Positions 8,480 through 17,033 of a stretch of 34,909 nt of DNA are shown here, piece by piece (position 1 is the first letter of the stretch; each line of letters starts with the position of its first letter). Below the pieces are notes generated by a model. That model did not search any database. It saw nothing but the letters and a program-made list of their open reading frames with translations, and had not been told where the DNA came from. Source of the DNA: Alistipes sp. (GTDB lineage Bacteria > Bacteroidota > Bacteroidia > Bacteroidales > Rikenellaceae); the NCBI GenBank assembly GCA_017465055.1, contig JAFTWZ010000043.1, positions 1 to 34,909 on the forward strand, read 5' to 3'. The position numbers were made by a program, and so were the translations under genes.

Positions 8480-9713
8480 AGTCGTTTATATAGGTTTTAA
8501 TCGAGTCAAAATTACGTATATCTCGCTGCATATGTCTCATATCCTCCTCAGTCTCGCGCCCCGTGATAATCTTATCGAAGAGCTCAATCCGTTTTGTCTT
8601 GGGCACATTGCTAAAGTCGATAGTCCTTCTATCGATGTTAAGATACATATAGTAGCCTAATAGCCCAACGATAGCGACTATGATGGTAATAAGTACCCCC
8701 TTTTTGCCGAAGACTTTACTAAACTTCTCCACATTGTCGATAGACGTTGTCGTTTTCTTAAGCAACGTGCCAGAGAAGAAAAAATCGGTTAGTCGCTCGG
8801 TAATATCGCGCGAACTTCGTTTATTATTAGTTTGGCGAGTAACTGGAGGGCATATCTTTGATGCCAGAAGCAGAATGTATCGGACAATATTATCTATCGG
8901 GGCTGAATAGTTTCTGCTGGTTGCATTGCTTGTCGTAGTACTATCAATAACTCCATTATGATCGACGCTGTTTCTGTATGTGATCAAAGTCTTCATCGTT
9001 GTTTCGTACTCCGTGCCCATATAAAGTCTATTAAGGAGGTTAATCAACAGGGCGAAGTGTCCGATATTTGAACTTACAGAAGTGTAGATATTATCCACAC
9101 TTTTATAACAAATCTCGAGGGGTCGATCTTTGTTCGGTTCATTATTGCGATCATATTTGTAACCAGAGCAACATTCAAGCATATTATACTCTGCAGGTGA
9201 GAGCTCTCTTCTTTCTGATAATAGTTTTAATAGATTTTCGATATCAGAAGCAGATTTATAATTAGCTTTACGAGGAGGTGTGGCGATACAGTCGTGCACT
9301 TTTGCTGCAATCCAAAAATAGGCATAGTTTGACCCAGGGCGGATATCTAATGGGCCATAACCATCCATATATTTCTTTGTCTCGTTACTTAATTTAAGAA
9401 ATGTGCGTATTTCATTTATATAATCTTGGAAGTTCTGTGTTTTATTTGAAGAACCGGAAGAATTGTTTAGCAGGTAGTACAACATACCCTCCAAGTGTAT
9501 CATCAACGATGTGATGTCTAAAGATGCTCGGCGACGCACAGACGAGCAGTTGTATAATAGGTCATACCACAGATTGGCAAACCTACTGCTACCGCTTTTG
9601 TTTAAGTTTACTCGCTGCTCGATATAATTGACCAGATTCTCAATATCATCCTTTTGATTATCGCTTATGTTATAATGCTTAGTGATAGAGTATAAGTTGA
9701 TCCTCCTGAACAT
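8466..9713 (-). CDS. HEPN-like membrane protein, 415 aa
   Basis: Unrecognised by name. Residues 1-335 are predicted helical and cytoplasmic. RNSVDH at 247-252 is a second Rx4H motif of HEPN type, at the end of a helix (about 235-252), with a helix before it (207-230) and one after (272-287), the same arrangement as in the downstream gene. Another long helical segment lies at 60-83. One membrane helix (about 339-358) is followed by a charged 57-residue tail, probably outside the cytoplasm. So both proteins share the order HEPN-like domain, one membrane helix, extracytoplasmic tail. It is first of the two-gene unit, 158 bases after trxA, and overlaps the next gene by 14 bases. No TAnnTTTG promoter is visible ahead of it, so read-through from dnaE-trxA is possible. 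Function is inferred only. Confidence 0.68.
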   Translation of the reverse strand: MFRRINLYSITKHYNISDNQKDDIENLVNYIEQRVNLNKSGSSRFANLWYDLLYNCSSVRRRASLDITSLMIHLEGMLYYLLNNSSGSSNKTQNFQDYINEIRTFLKLSNETKKYMDGYGPLDIRPGSNYAYFWIAAKVHDCIATPPRKANYKSASDIENLLKLLSERRELSPAEYNMLECCSGYKYDRNNEPNKDRPLEICYKSVDNIYTSVSSNIGHFALLINLLNRLYMGTEYETTMKTLITYRNSVDHNGVIDSTTTSNATSRNYSAPIDNIVRYILLLASKICPPVTRQTNNKRSSRDITERLTDFFFSGTLLKKTTTSIDNVEKFSKVFGKKGVLITIIVAIVGLLGYYMYLNIDRRTIDFSNVPKTKRIELFDKIITGRETEEDMRHMQRDIRNFDSIKTYINDYEEH

Positions 9714-9795
9714 AGATAGTAAAGTGGGTTAGTGTCTATCTTAATGGCGAGATAGAGCCTATGATGTATTGGGTAGTAGTGTTATAGTAGTATAA

Positions 9796-9846
9796 CCGAC
9801 CATCACCTTGCCGAAGACTTATTGTCAACAGCAAGGTGTTAGTCGG
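9796..9846 (-). terminator. Long hairpin between trxA and the HEPN-like pair
   Basis: CCGAC (9796-9800) pairs with GTCGG (9842-9846) and CACCTTGC (9804-9811) with GCAAGGTG (9831-9838). The two stems are separated by a symmetric three-base internal loop, and the apical loop has 19 bases. It follows the trxA stop on the minus strand but lacks a strong U-tract, so it is either a trxA terminator, an attenuator or an RNA-stability element for the genes that follow. The rest of the 9714-9871 gap holds only a weak 6-base stem (9736-9741 with 9750-9755). Confidence 0.55.
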
Positions 9847-9871
9847 CCTACTTCAGAGATAGGGCGCGACA

Positions 9872-10189
9872 TTAGAGCATCGCCTCGATCTTAGCCTTGA
9901 GCTGCTCCTTGTCGGCAGTACCTACGTGCTTGTCAACCTGGTTGCCATCCTTGAAGAAGAGGATTGTAGGCACGTTGCGAACACGATACTGTGCTGCAAT
10001 CTCGTCGCCATCCTCGCCTACGTCGCACTTGCAGATGATAACCTTGCCGTCGTACTCCTCAGCAAGCTCGTCGATGATAGGGCTCACCATTCGGCAAGGA
10101 CCACACCAAGTAGCCCAGAAATCGATAACTACGGGCATACCCTTGCCCATTACCTCGTCAAAATTCTCGTTGTTTAGTTTCAATGCCAT
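9872..10189 (-). CDS. trxA: Thioredoxin
   Basis: A small cytoplasmic dithiol-disulfide oxidoreductase of 105 residues, the normal thioredoxin length. The active site ATWCGPCRM is at 26-34 with the redox cysteines C29 and C32. The buried aspartate (VIDFWA, D23) and the cis-proline turn (RNVPTILFF, near residues 71-79) are present. There is no signal peptide. It lies 12 bases downstream of dnaE on the same strand, an arrangement often seen in Bacteroidales, so it is probably co-transcribed with it. Confidence 0.97.
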   Translation of the reverse strand: MALKLNNENFDEVMGKGMPVVIDFWATWCGPCRMVSPIIDELAEEYDGKVIICKCDVGEDGDEIAAQYRVRNVPTILFFKDGNQVDKHVGTADKEQLKAKIEAML

Positions 10190-10201
10190 AACTTTAAAGT
10201 T

Positions 10202-13200
10202 TTATATGTTAATGAAATAGTTGAACTCGTTGCGTACCAAGAAGTTCATAAATTCTGCACTCGTAGCCACGCGATACTTCTTCGACGTGAGCTTTATCTT
10301 TACATCGTTCTGCCTATCGACAATCATCAGCTGGAGAGTCGTCTTGCCAGGATTAGCCTTTACCGCCTCCATAAGCATCTCGGTAAGCGTAGGACATATC
10401 TCGTTGATGTCGAATTCGATGCGTATCTTTGACACATTCTCCGCTACCTCGGCGAGGTGCTGGATGGATTGTATGCTGTAGACCAAAGGCTCGCCCTCCT
10501 TGCCAAAGCGTGGCTGCACACGACCACGCACGAAGAGGTAGTTGTTGACCTCAATGAAGAGGCCAAAGCGCTCGTACTCCTTGCTATATAGCAGAAATTC
10601 GTGGTGTGAGTTGTAGTCCTCGAGCACAAAACGTGCATACCGACGGCCATCCTTAGTAGTGAGCGGCGTGACAGAGGTGACGATGCCTGCGACGGCAAGC
10701 TCCTTACCATTGAGCAGTGTCAAGTCGTCCAAGTCGCCAAGCTCGGCCTGACACATCTTGCTAAGGATAAAGTCAAAGCGGTCTAATGGGTGGCCCGAGA
10801 GGTAGAGACCTATGACCTCGCGCTCCTTGTTTAGCACAGCAATATTCGACCAATCCTCGGCCTCGGGGACACTCGGCTGGGGGATATCCGTACCCGTTTC
10901 GCTGAACATACTGAAGAGGCTCTGCTGGGCGTTGTTCTTCTCGGACTGCACGCGCTGGCCGTAGCGAATAAGTAGATCGAGATATACCGTACCATTGCTA
11001 TCCTCGGCAAAGAAACGCGAACGGCAGTGATCTATGAGCGAGTCGAAACCGCCTGCATAGGCAATGCTCTCCAAGCACTTGCGGTTAACAACGGTGTAGT
11101 TCGTGCGCTCCATAAAGTCGTATATCGACTTGTATGGGCCATTCTCCATCCTCTCGCGAACGATGGCCTCCGAGGCTGCTGCTCCGACACCCTTGATAGC
11201 TGCAAGGCCAAAGCGCACGTCACCACTCTTCGATGTCGAGAAGCGTATCATCGAGGCGTTGACATCGGGTCCAAGTACCTGAATGCCGATGTTCTTGCAC
11301 TCGGTCATATAGGTGGTCACCTCCTTGATATCTTGTAGGTTGCGGCTGAGCACCGTAGCCATATACTCCGAGGGGTAGTGAGCCTTGATATAGGCCGTTT
11401 GGTAGGCTACCCACGAGTAGCACGTAGCGTGCGACTTATTGAAGGCGTACGAGGCAAACTTCTCCCAGTCGGCCCAGATCTTCTCTAAAACCTTCTCGTC
11501 GTGACCATTGGCCTTACCGCCAGCGATAAACTTGGGCTTTAGCTCGTCAAGTTTCGACTTGATCTTCTTACCCATAGCCTTACGCAGCGTATCGGACTCG
11601 CCGCGCGTGAAGTTGCCAAGCAGTCGCGACAGCAACATCACCTGCTCCTGATAGACGGTAATACCATAGGTATCCTTCAGGTAGCGCTCCATAATCGGTA
11701 TATCGTAGACTATAGGCTTACGGCCGTGCTTACGGTCGATAAAGTCGGGGATATAGTCCATAGGGCCTGGACGGTAGAGAGCGTTCATCGCGATGAGGTC
11801 CTCGAAGGTCGAGGGCTGCAACTCACGGAGATACTTCTGCATACCGGGTGACTCAAACTGGAACGTTCCTACGGTGCGACCTGCGCAGTATAGCTCGTAG
11901 GTCTTCTGATCGTCGATAGGTATGTTGTCAATGTCGATTTCAACGCCGTGCGTCTGCTTTACGGTCTCGATGGCATCTTTGATAATCGAGAGGGTCTTAA
12001 GGCCCAAGAAGTCCATCTTGATAAGTCCCGTATCCTCGATTACGGCACCCTCGTACTGCGTAACGAGCATAAGCTCGCCACTCTCCTTATCTACGGCCGT
12101 ACTCACTGGCACCCAGTCGGTGATGTCGTCGCGGCAGATAATCGTACCGCAGGCGTGAACACCTGTACCACGCACATTGCCCTCGAGCATCTTAGCATAC
12201 TTAATGGTATCGCGCATTACGGGGTCGTTAGACTCCTCGGCCTCCTTAAGCTCCGGAACGGCCATAATCGCGTTACGCAGGTTTACCTTGAGTAGCTTGT
12301 CGCGGTCGTTAGGATCGGGGATACGGTCGGGAATCCACTTACACAGCTGATTGGCCTGAGCAAGTGGTAACTTTTGCACGCGTGCCACATCCTTTAAGGC
12401 CATCTTTGTGGCCATAGTACCATAGGTGATGATATGGGCCACCTTCTCCTTGCCGTACTTCTGCGTAACCCAGTTAAGCACCCTGCCACGTCCATCGTCG
12501 TCGAAGTCGATATCGATATCTGGTAGCGAGATACGGTCGGGGTTAAGGAATCGCTCGAACAGCAGGTCGTATTTAATAGGGTCTATCTGTGTGATGCCAA
12601 GGCAGTAGGCTACGGCAGAACCTGCAGCAGAGCCTCGACCAGGGCCTACAGATACGTCTAACTCCTCGCGCGCGGCACGTATGAAGTCCTGCACGATAAG
12701 GAAGTAGCCAGGGAAACCCATTGTCTTCATAATGTGAAGCTCGAACTTAAGACGAGTAAGTGTCTCGTCATCAAGCTCCTCGCCATAGCGCTTGTGTGCG
12801 CCATCCATAGCTAACTTGGCCAAGTAGTCGGCCTCGAGCTTTATACGGTATAGTTTGTCGTAGCCTCCGAGCTTCTCAATCTTCTTCTTGGCCTCGGCCT
12901 CGGAGAGTACTACATTGCCATTCTCGTCACGCGTGAACTCATCGAAGAGATCTTGCTCGGTGAGCCTTGCGCGATAACCCTCCTCGGTGCCGAAATCCTC
13001 GGGGATGGCAAAGGTGGGCATAATAGGGGAGTGGTCGATAGAGTAGCCCTCGACCTTGTTACATATCTCTATGGTGTTGTCCAACGCCTCGGGGATATAG
13101 TCGAAGATGGCATTCATCTCGGCTGTGGTCTTGAGCCACTCCTGTTTAGAGTAGAGCATACGCTTAGGGTCATCGAGATCCTTGCTCGTGCCCAAGCATA

Positions 13201-14053
13201 TAAGTCTGTCGTGGGCCTCGGCGTGCTCCTCGTCGACGAAGTGAACGTCGTTAGTGCATACCAGTTTAATACCCAGTTGACGTGACATCTTAACCAACTC
13301 CTCGTTTACGCGCTCCTGAATCTTCCACGTTTCGTGATTGGCGCGCTCAGCAGTAGCCTTGTGGAGCTGAAGTTCAAAGTAGTAGTCATCGCCAAAGAGA
13401 TTCTTGTACCATAGTGCTGCCTCGCGAGCCTTCTCTAATTCGTTTTCGCGTATGCGTCGCGGCAACTCGCCACCTATACAAGCCGAACAGCAGATTAGTC
13501 CCTCGTGGTACTTCTCAAGCTCTGTCCTATCGGTACGAGGACGGCCATACATACCCTCGGTATAGGCTTTTGATACTATCTTGATAAGATTCTTATAGCC
13601 GGTCATATTCTTGGCCAGCAGGATGAGGTGATAGCCGCTGTAGTCGCCCATAGCCTTCTCCTTGTTAAAGAGGCGTCTGCGAGCCACATATACTTCGCAA
13701 CCTATGATACCCTTGAAGTCGGTCTTGGGCAGAGAGTCGAGCTCGGCACGCGCTTTAGCCAGCGCCACATCGGCATCATCGCCCTTATCCTTCTCCGTAG
13801 CCGTGCCATTCTCAAAACGCTCGATTAGCTCCTTAAGGTCCTTGATTCTATCTCTACGCGCTCCATTCTTCTTGTTTACGTAGTTGAAGAACTCCTTGAC
13901 ACCAAACATATTACCGTGGTCAGTAAGTGCAATGCCAGGCATACCGTCGGCAATGGCCTTGTCGACAAGCTTCGAGATGCTTGCCTGACCATCGAGCAGC
14001 GAGTACTGACTGTGAACGTGTAGGTGTACAAAGGGGCGCATAGTGAATTTCAA
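10202..14053 (-). CDS. dnaE: DNA polymerase III subunit alpha
   Basis: The catalytic subunit of the replicative DNA polymerase (C-family, DnaE type), which extends DNA with the sliding clamp. The protein has 1283 residues. An N-terminal PHP domain begins at once (FVHLHVHSQYSLLDG), followed by the polymerase core with the GPGRGSAAGS motif and the catalytic PDIDIDF aspartates (about residue 510). Then come the fingers (RPGPMDYIPDFI, AFNKSHATCYSWVAYQTAY), a helix-hairpin-helix region and an OB-fold (about 1100-1180, VAGIVTSV). There is an internal charged insert near 75-110. M5, at 14041, is an equally plausible start. A -7 box lies at 14074-14081. It has no proofreading exonuclease domain, so epsilon must be encoded elsewhere. 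Confidence 0.97.
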   Translation of the reverse strand: MKFTMRPFVHLHVHSQYSLLDGQASISKLVDKAIADGMPGIALTDHGNMFGVKEFFNYVNKKNGARRDRIKDLKELIERFENGTATEKDKGDDADVALAKARAELDSLPKTDFKGIIGCEVYVARRRLFNKEKAMGDYSGYHLILLAKNMTGYKNLIKIVSKAYTEGMYGRPRTDRTELEKYHEGLICCSACIGGELPRRIRENELEKAREAALWYKNLFGDDYYFELQLHKATAERANHETWKIQERVNEELVKMSRQLGIKLVCTNDVHFVDEEHAEAHDRLICLGTSKDLDDPKRMLYSKQEWLKTTAEMNAIFDYIPEALDNTIEICNKVEGYSIDHSPIMPTFAIPEDFGTEEGYRARLTEQDLFDEFTRDENGNVVLSEAEAKKKIEKLGGYDKLYRIKLEADYLAKLAMDGAHKRYGEELDDETLTRLKFELHIMKTMGFPGYFLIVQDFIRAAREELDVSVGPGRGSAAGSAVAYCLGITQIDPIKYDLLFERFLNPDRISLPDIDIDFDDDGRGRVLNWVTQKYGKEKVAHIITYGTMATKMALKDVARVQKLPLAQANQLCKWIPDRIPDPNDRDKLLKVNLRNAIMAVPELKEAEESNDPVMRDTIKYAKMLEGNVRGTGVHACGTIICRDDITDWVPVSTAVDKESGELMLVTQYEGAVIEDTGLIKMDFLGLKTLSIIKDAIETVKQTHGVEIDIDNIPIDDQKTYELYCAGRTVGTFQFESPGMQKYLRELQPSTFEDLIAMNALYRPGPMDYIPDFIDRKHGRKPIVYDIPIMERYLKDTYGITVYQEQVMLLSRLLGNFTRGESDTLRKAMGKKIKSKLDELKPKFIAGGKANGHDEKVLEKIWADWEKFASYAFNKSHATCYSWVAYQTAYIKAHYPSEYMATVLSRNLQDIKEVTTYMTECKNIGIQVLGPDVNASMIRFSTSKSGDVRFGLAAIKGVGAAASEAIVRERMENGPYKSIYDFMERTNYTVVNRKCLESIAYAGGFDSLIDHCRSRFFAEDSNGTVYLDLLIRYGQRVQSEKNNAQQSLFSMFSETGTDIPQPSVPEAEDWSNIAVLNKEREVIGLYLSGHPLDRFDFILSKMCQAELGDLDDLTLLNGKELAVAGIVTSVTPLTTKDGRRYARFVLEDYNSHHEFLLYSKEYERFGLFIEVNNYLFVRGRVQPRFGKEGEPLVYSIQSIQHLAEVAENVSKIRIEFDINEICPTLTEMLMEAVKANPGKTTLQLMIVDRQNDVKIKLTSKKYRVATSAEFMNFLVRNEFNYFINI

Positions 14054-14073
14054 TCCTATATTATATCAGCGTA

Positions 14074-14081
14074 CAAATATA
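14074..14081 (-). promoter_or_regulatory. Candidate -7 box for dnaE
   Basis: On the minus strand it reads TATATTTG, a full TAnnTTTG match about 21 bases before the dnaE start. No TTG -33 element is seen at the usual distance. With the alternative start at 14041 the leader would be longer by 12 bases. Confidence 0.55.
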
Positions 14082-14176
14082 ACGATATTTTTTTGAAAAT
14101 ATATTGCGCCAAGGCTTGTATTTCTCGATATATATCACTACCTTTACTCATCGATTAATCTTAAAACAGCGCGACT

Positions 14177-14398
14177 ATGGAGACAACAACTACTACATTG
14201 GTTGTCCTCGAGGTGTATGACAACCCTACGCAGGCCGAGATAGCTAAGTCGATACTCGATAGCGCAGGCATCTTCTGCGTGCTTAACGGCGACAATATGG
14301 CCACTATCTACTCACCCATAGCCTTTCCTGTGCGCCTGATGGTGCGCGATGTCGATGCCGAGGAGGCTAAGACTTTGTTAGCTAACGATAACTACTAA
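14177..14398 (+). CDS. DUF2007 domain protein
   Basis: A 73-residue protein of the DUF2007 family (putative signal-transducing or GlnB-like fold by family description). It shows the family's pattern: a first strand (LVVLEVYDNPTQAEIAKSIL, near 9-28), a helix, a middle part with GIFCVLNGDN (31-40), and a final strand with RLMVRDVDAEEAKTLL (52-67). There is no signal peptide or membrane helix. It is divergent from dnaE and convergent with aroE, whose stop is 30 bases away. The biological role of the family is not established. Confidence 0.85.
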   Translation: METTTTTLVVLEVYDNPTQAEIAKSILDSAGIFCVLNGDNMATIYSPIAFPVRLMVRDVDAEEAKTLLANDNY

Positions 14399-14428
14399 TA
14401 GCGAGGATATTAAGCGATACGCAGAGGC

Positions 14429-15199
14429 TTAGCATACATTGCCGTTGGTACACTCCGTAGTGCCGATGGCCAGCTCTCTTTGCCATATATGCCACGAGGC
14501 TATTGCCTGGGTCTGAAGCATAAGCATACCACCTAAGGTCTTAGCGCCGTGAGCCTTGCCGTACTCGAGGAAGCGTGTCTGCGCAGGATTGTAGACTAAA
14601 TCGAAGAGGCGGTGGCCACTGTTCAATAGGTCGTAGCATAGGTCGGGGGCCGAGTCATTGTCGGGACTCATACCTACGGGTGTGGTATTGACTATAAGGT
14701 TGTGTTGGGCGAGCACCTCAGAGCTAAGTTCCGAATAGGTGTAGTCGCCTTTGCCTTTGGTGCGCGATACGATGTCGAAGGGAATGTTGTAGCGGCCAAA
14801 GACGTGCTGTACGGCCTTTGATGCGCCTCCAGTGCCGAGAATGAGTGCTCGGGTGTCGGCATCTATATCCAACCACTCGAGTGAGGCCTCGATGCCCGTA
14901 ATGTCGGTGTTGTGGCCTATCTTGCGGCCATCCTTGATGACTACGCAGTTGACAGCACCCACAGCCTTTGCCTCGTCCGAGAGCTCGTCAAGATGGGGAA
15001 TGATGCTCTCTTTGTAGGGTATGGTGACATTGAAGCCCGAGAGGCTGTGTTCAGCAATGGCCTGGTCTATCTGGTCGATGCTATCAAGTTCTATAAGCTC
15101 ATAGTCGGCATCAATCTGCTCGTTTGCGAACTTTGCCGAGAAGAATTTTTTTGAGAATGAGTGGCCGAGGCTACGGCCTATAAGTCCAAAGTGTAACAT
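14429..15199 (-). CDS. aroE: Shikimate dehydrogenase
   Basis: AroE reduces 3-dehydroshikimate to shikimate with NADPH, the fourth step of the chorismate pathway to aromatic amino acids. The protein has 256 residues, close to the usual 260-280. Substrate-binding residues lie in GRSLGHSFSKKFF (8-20), FNVTIPYKESI (near 56-66) with the catalytic lysine K63, and VGAVNCVV. The Rossmann dinucleotide site is LILGTGGASKAV near 119-130. The C-terminus carries GGMLMLQTQA. It follows the DedA-like gene by 9 bases and is presumably in the same transcript. No aro cluster is nearby. The last residues ECTNGNVC are unusual in composition but do not disturb the core. Confidence 0.95.
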   Translation of the reverse strand: MLHFGLIGRSLGHSFSKKFFSAKFANEQIDADYELIELDSIDQIDQAIAEHSLSGFNVTIPYKESIIPHLDELSDEAKAVGAVNCVVIKDGRKIGHNTDITGIEASLEWLDIDADTRALILGTGGASKAVQHVFGRYNIPFDIVSRTKGKGDYTYSELSSEVLAQHNLIVNTTPVGMSPDNDSAPDLCYDLLNSGHRLFDLVYNPAQTRFLEYGKAHGAKTLGGMLMLQTQAIASWHIWQRELAIGTTECTNGNVC

Positions 15200-15208
15200 A
15201 GCAACTAT

Positions 15209-15928
15209 CTATAGTTTCTCAATCGTGACATCGTACTCTGTCTCGTTATCTTCGCTATCTGCCGATTCTGCACTCTCGACCATTTGGATGCTCTCCTCTG
15301 TTGCTGATTCGCCACTATCGCCGCTGCCAAAGAGCCAGAAGGCCAGCGCTGTAAATCCTATAAGCATTGCGGCAAGAAGTGTGGCAAGGAGATTAAAATA
15401 CTTGTCGATAAATACTTTAATTGGAGCACCGTAGCGCCATATGAGCCAGCCAATTAGGAAGAAACGCATACCGCGCGCCACTATCGAGGCGATGATGAAC
15501 ATCACAAAGTTGATGCTGAACATACCGCCTGCGATGGTAAAGAGCTTAAACGGTAGTGGTGTAAAGCCAGCCGTAAATACAATCCAGAAGTTGAAGCGGT
15601 CATAGAGCGAGCCTACATTATTGAAACTCTCTACGCTGAATACGTGGTCATAGAAGAATGTCGCTATAGCTGTATGGTCGCCCGATGGAGTTACCCACAG
15701 GAAGTGGCCGATGCCGTAGCCTAAGGCTGCGCCCACTATTGAACCTATAAGGCATATCGTAGCAAAGCGGAACGACTTCTTGGGCATTCCAAGGCAGAGG
15801 GCTATTAGTAGGATATCGGGCGGCAGTGGAAACCAGCTCGCCTCGAAGAGTGCTATGAAGAGCAGAGCAAGCCACCCCCAGCGGCTATCGCTCCACGACA
15901 ATACCCAGTTGTATAACTTCTTAACCAT
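15209..15928 (-). CDS. DedA/YqaA-family membrane protein
   Basis: A VTT/DedA (SNARE-associated) membrane protein; the superfamily includes phospholipid flippases and transporters. From M at 15928 it has 239 residues. About five hydrophobic segments are seen, with the family signatures EASWFPLPPDILLIALCLG near residues 29-47 and AGFTPLPFKLFTIAGG near 118-133, plus a helix GWLIWRYG. A serine- and glutamate-rich acidic tail ends the protein. I chose the start at 15928 (MVKKLYNW) because the upstream ATG at 15976 overlaps the -7 box of the promoter at 15974-16004. It stands between mnmA and aroE, and aroE follows after 9 bases. The transported substrate is unknown. Confidence 0.88.
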   Translation of the reverse strand: MVKKLYNWVLSWSDSRWGWLALLFIALFEASWFPLPPDILLIALCLGMPKKSFRFATICLIGSIVGAALGYGIGHFLWVTPSGDHTAIATFFYDHVFSVESFNNVGSLYDRFNFWIVFTAGFTPLPFKLFTIAGGMFSINFVMFIIASIVARGMRFFLIGWLIWRYGAPIKVFIDKYFNLLATLLAAMLIGFTALAFWLFGSGDSGESATEESIQMVESAESADSEDNETEYDVTIEKL

Positions 15929-15973
15929 AGTTGTTGCGAATAAATGTGTTACGTGGCCTACATTTGAGGCGCG

Positions 15974-16004
15974 CAAATATACAACATTTACTCGAAATCG
16001 ACAA
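15974..16004 (-). promoter_or_regulatory. Promoter of the DedA-like/aroE pair
   Basis: On the minus strand a TTG (16002-16004) is followed after exactly 20 bases by TATATTTG (15974-15981), a full Bacteroidota sigma-70 type promoter. It overlaps the end of mnmA and predicts a transcript start near 15967, which excludes the ATG at 15976 as the start of the DedA-like gene. Confidence 0.75.
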
Positions 16005-16995
16005 CAATGCCTCCACCAACAACCAAATTGTCGCGATAAAAGACCAAAGGTTGACCCTTTGCAGGTGCATAGGCCGCATCCTGAGTCTCGACAACTAAGT
16101 TATCGCCTTCGGCAGATATGCGCACCGCAAGCTCGGGATTACGCCCTAATCCGCGAATCTTGATGGTGATATCGTTGCTTGATAGTAGCTCGTTGATATC
16201 TACTATATTGCAGTCGGTTACATAGAGCTTATGTTTAAGTAGTGATTCGGTCCTTCCGACGACTATCCTGTTTCTGTGTGCATCGATATCGATGACGCGG
16301 TAGCCCTCCGTAAGTCCTACACCTCGCTTTTGACCTATGGTGTAGCGCGCAATGCCATTGTGGCGACCACAATGTGAGCCATCCTCATAGACTATATCGC
16401 CCTCGGCCATAGAGATGCCTGCTCTCTCTAAGAACTCGACATAGGGGCGACCCTGGAGAAAGCATACGCCCATACTCTCGCGCTTGTCGCTAAAGTGCTG
16501 TCGTACGTCGCTCTTGATGATGTTGCCCATAGGCGTTAAGGCGCGTGCAAGGGTAACCTGCTCCAACCCCCAGAGGTAGTAGGACTGGTCTTTAATGGGG
16601 TCGACGCCCTTAGCTACGTAGTATCGTCCGTATCGTTGCTCGATGTTGAAATAGTGTCCCGTAGCTATGTGTTCTATACCCATTGCATCAGCAAACTCGC
16701 TAAGTATCTTCCACTTTATAAGCGTGTTACACCGCGTGCAGGGTGCAGGAGTGCGTCCCGAGGCATACTCCTGACAGAAGTAGTCGACAATGTCACGCTG
16801 AAAACGCTCTCGTGCGTCGTATAAATGCCACTCGATACCTAACTCTTGGGCTATGCGCTGAGCCTTATCTATGCTCTCTTTGCTAAGTAGAGTATCGATG
16901 GTGAGCGCAACAACCTCATAGCCCTCGCTGCTGAGGCGTCGCGCTGCGGTGGTGCTATCCATACCTCCACTAAATCCTAATAACACACTCTTCAT
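15988..16995 (-). CDS. mnmA: tRNA-specific 2-thiouridylase MnmA
   Basis: MnmA puts sulfur on carbon 2 of the wobble uridine of tRNA Lys, Glu and Gln, using ATP to adenylate the base and a persulfide as sulfur donor. The protein has 335 residues. The PP-loop motif is SGGMDST at 9-15, with Met where most homologues have Val. The catalytic cysteines are C86 in TPAPCTRCN and C178 in MGVCFLQG. The central domain (GQKRGVGLTEGYRV) and C-terminal beta-barrel are present. Several genomes of this group carry two MnmA copies, and the slight PP-loop deviation could mark the second type, so both identities should be kept in mind. It is upstream of the DedA-like and aroE genes and follows the DUF3276 gene. 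Confidence 0.9.
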   Translation of the reverse strand: MKSVLLGFSGGMDSTTAARRLSSEGYEVVALTIDTLLSKESIDKAQRIAQELGIEWHLYDARERFQRDIVDYFCQEYASGRTPAPCTRCNTLIKWKILSEFADAMGIEHIATGHYFNIEQRYGRYYVAKGVDPIKDQSYYLWGLEQVTLARALTPMGNIIKSDVRQHFSDKRESMGVCFLQGRPYVEFLERAGISMAEGDIVYEDGSHCGRHNGIARYTIGQKRGVGLTEGYRVIDIDAHRNRIVVGRTESLLKHKLYVTDCNIVDINELLSSNDITIKIRGLGRNPELAVRISAEGDNLVVETQDAAYAPAKGQPLVFYRDNLVVGGGIVVDFE

Positions 16996-17033
16996 ACGAT
17001 AGCTACCTTACACCTTTGTGCTGTGGTTGTTGG

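Noticed and set aside
13319-13336. A CCACGT-containing word inside dnaE that recalls part of a ParB parS site.
   Set aside because: It is not palindromic and matches only the centre of TGTTNCACGTGAAACA; no true parS was found in the window.
15929-15976. Longer start of the DedA-like protein at 15976.
   Set aside because: This ATG overlaps the -7 box of a full promoter, so it would not be in the transcript.
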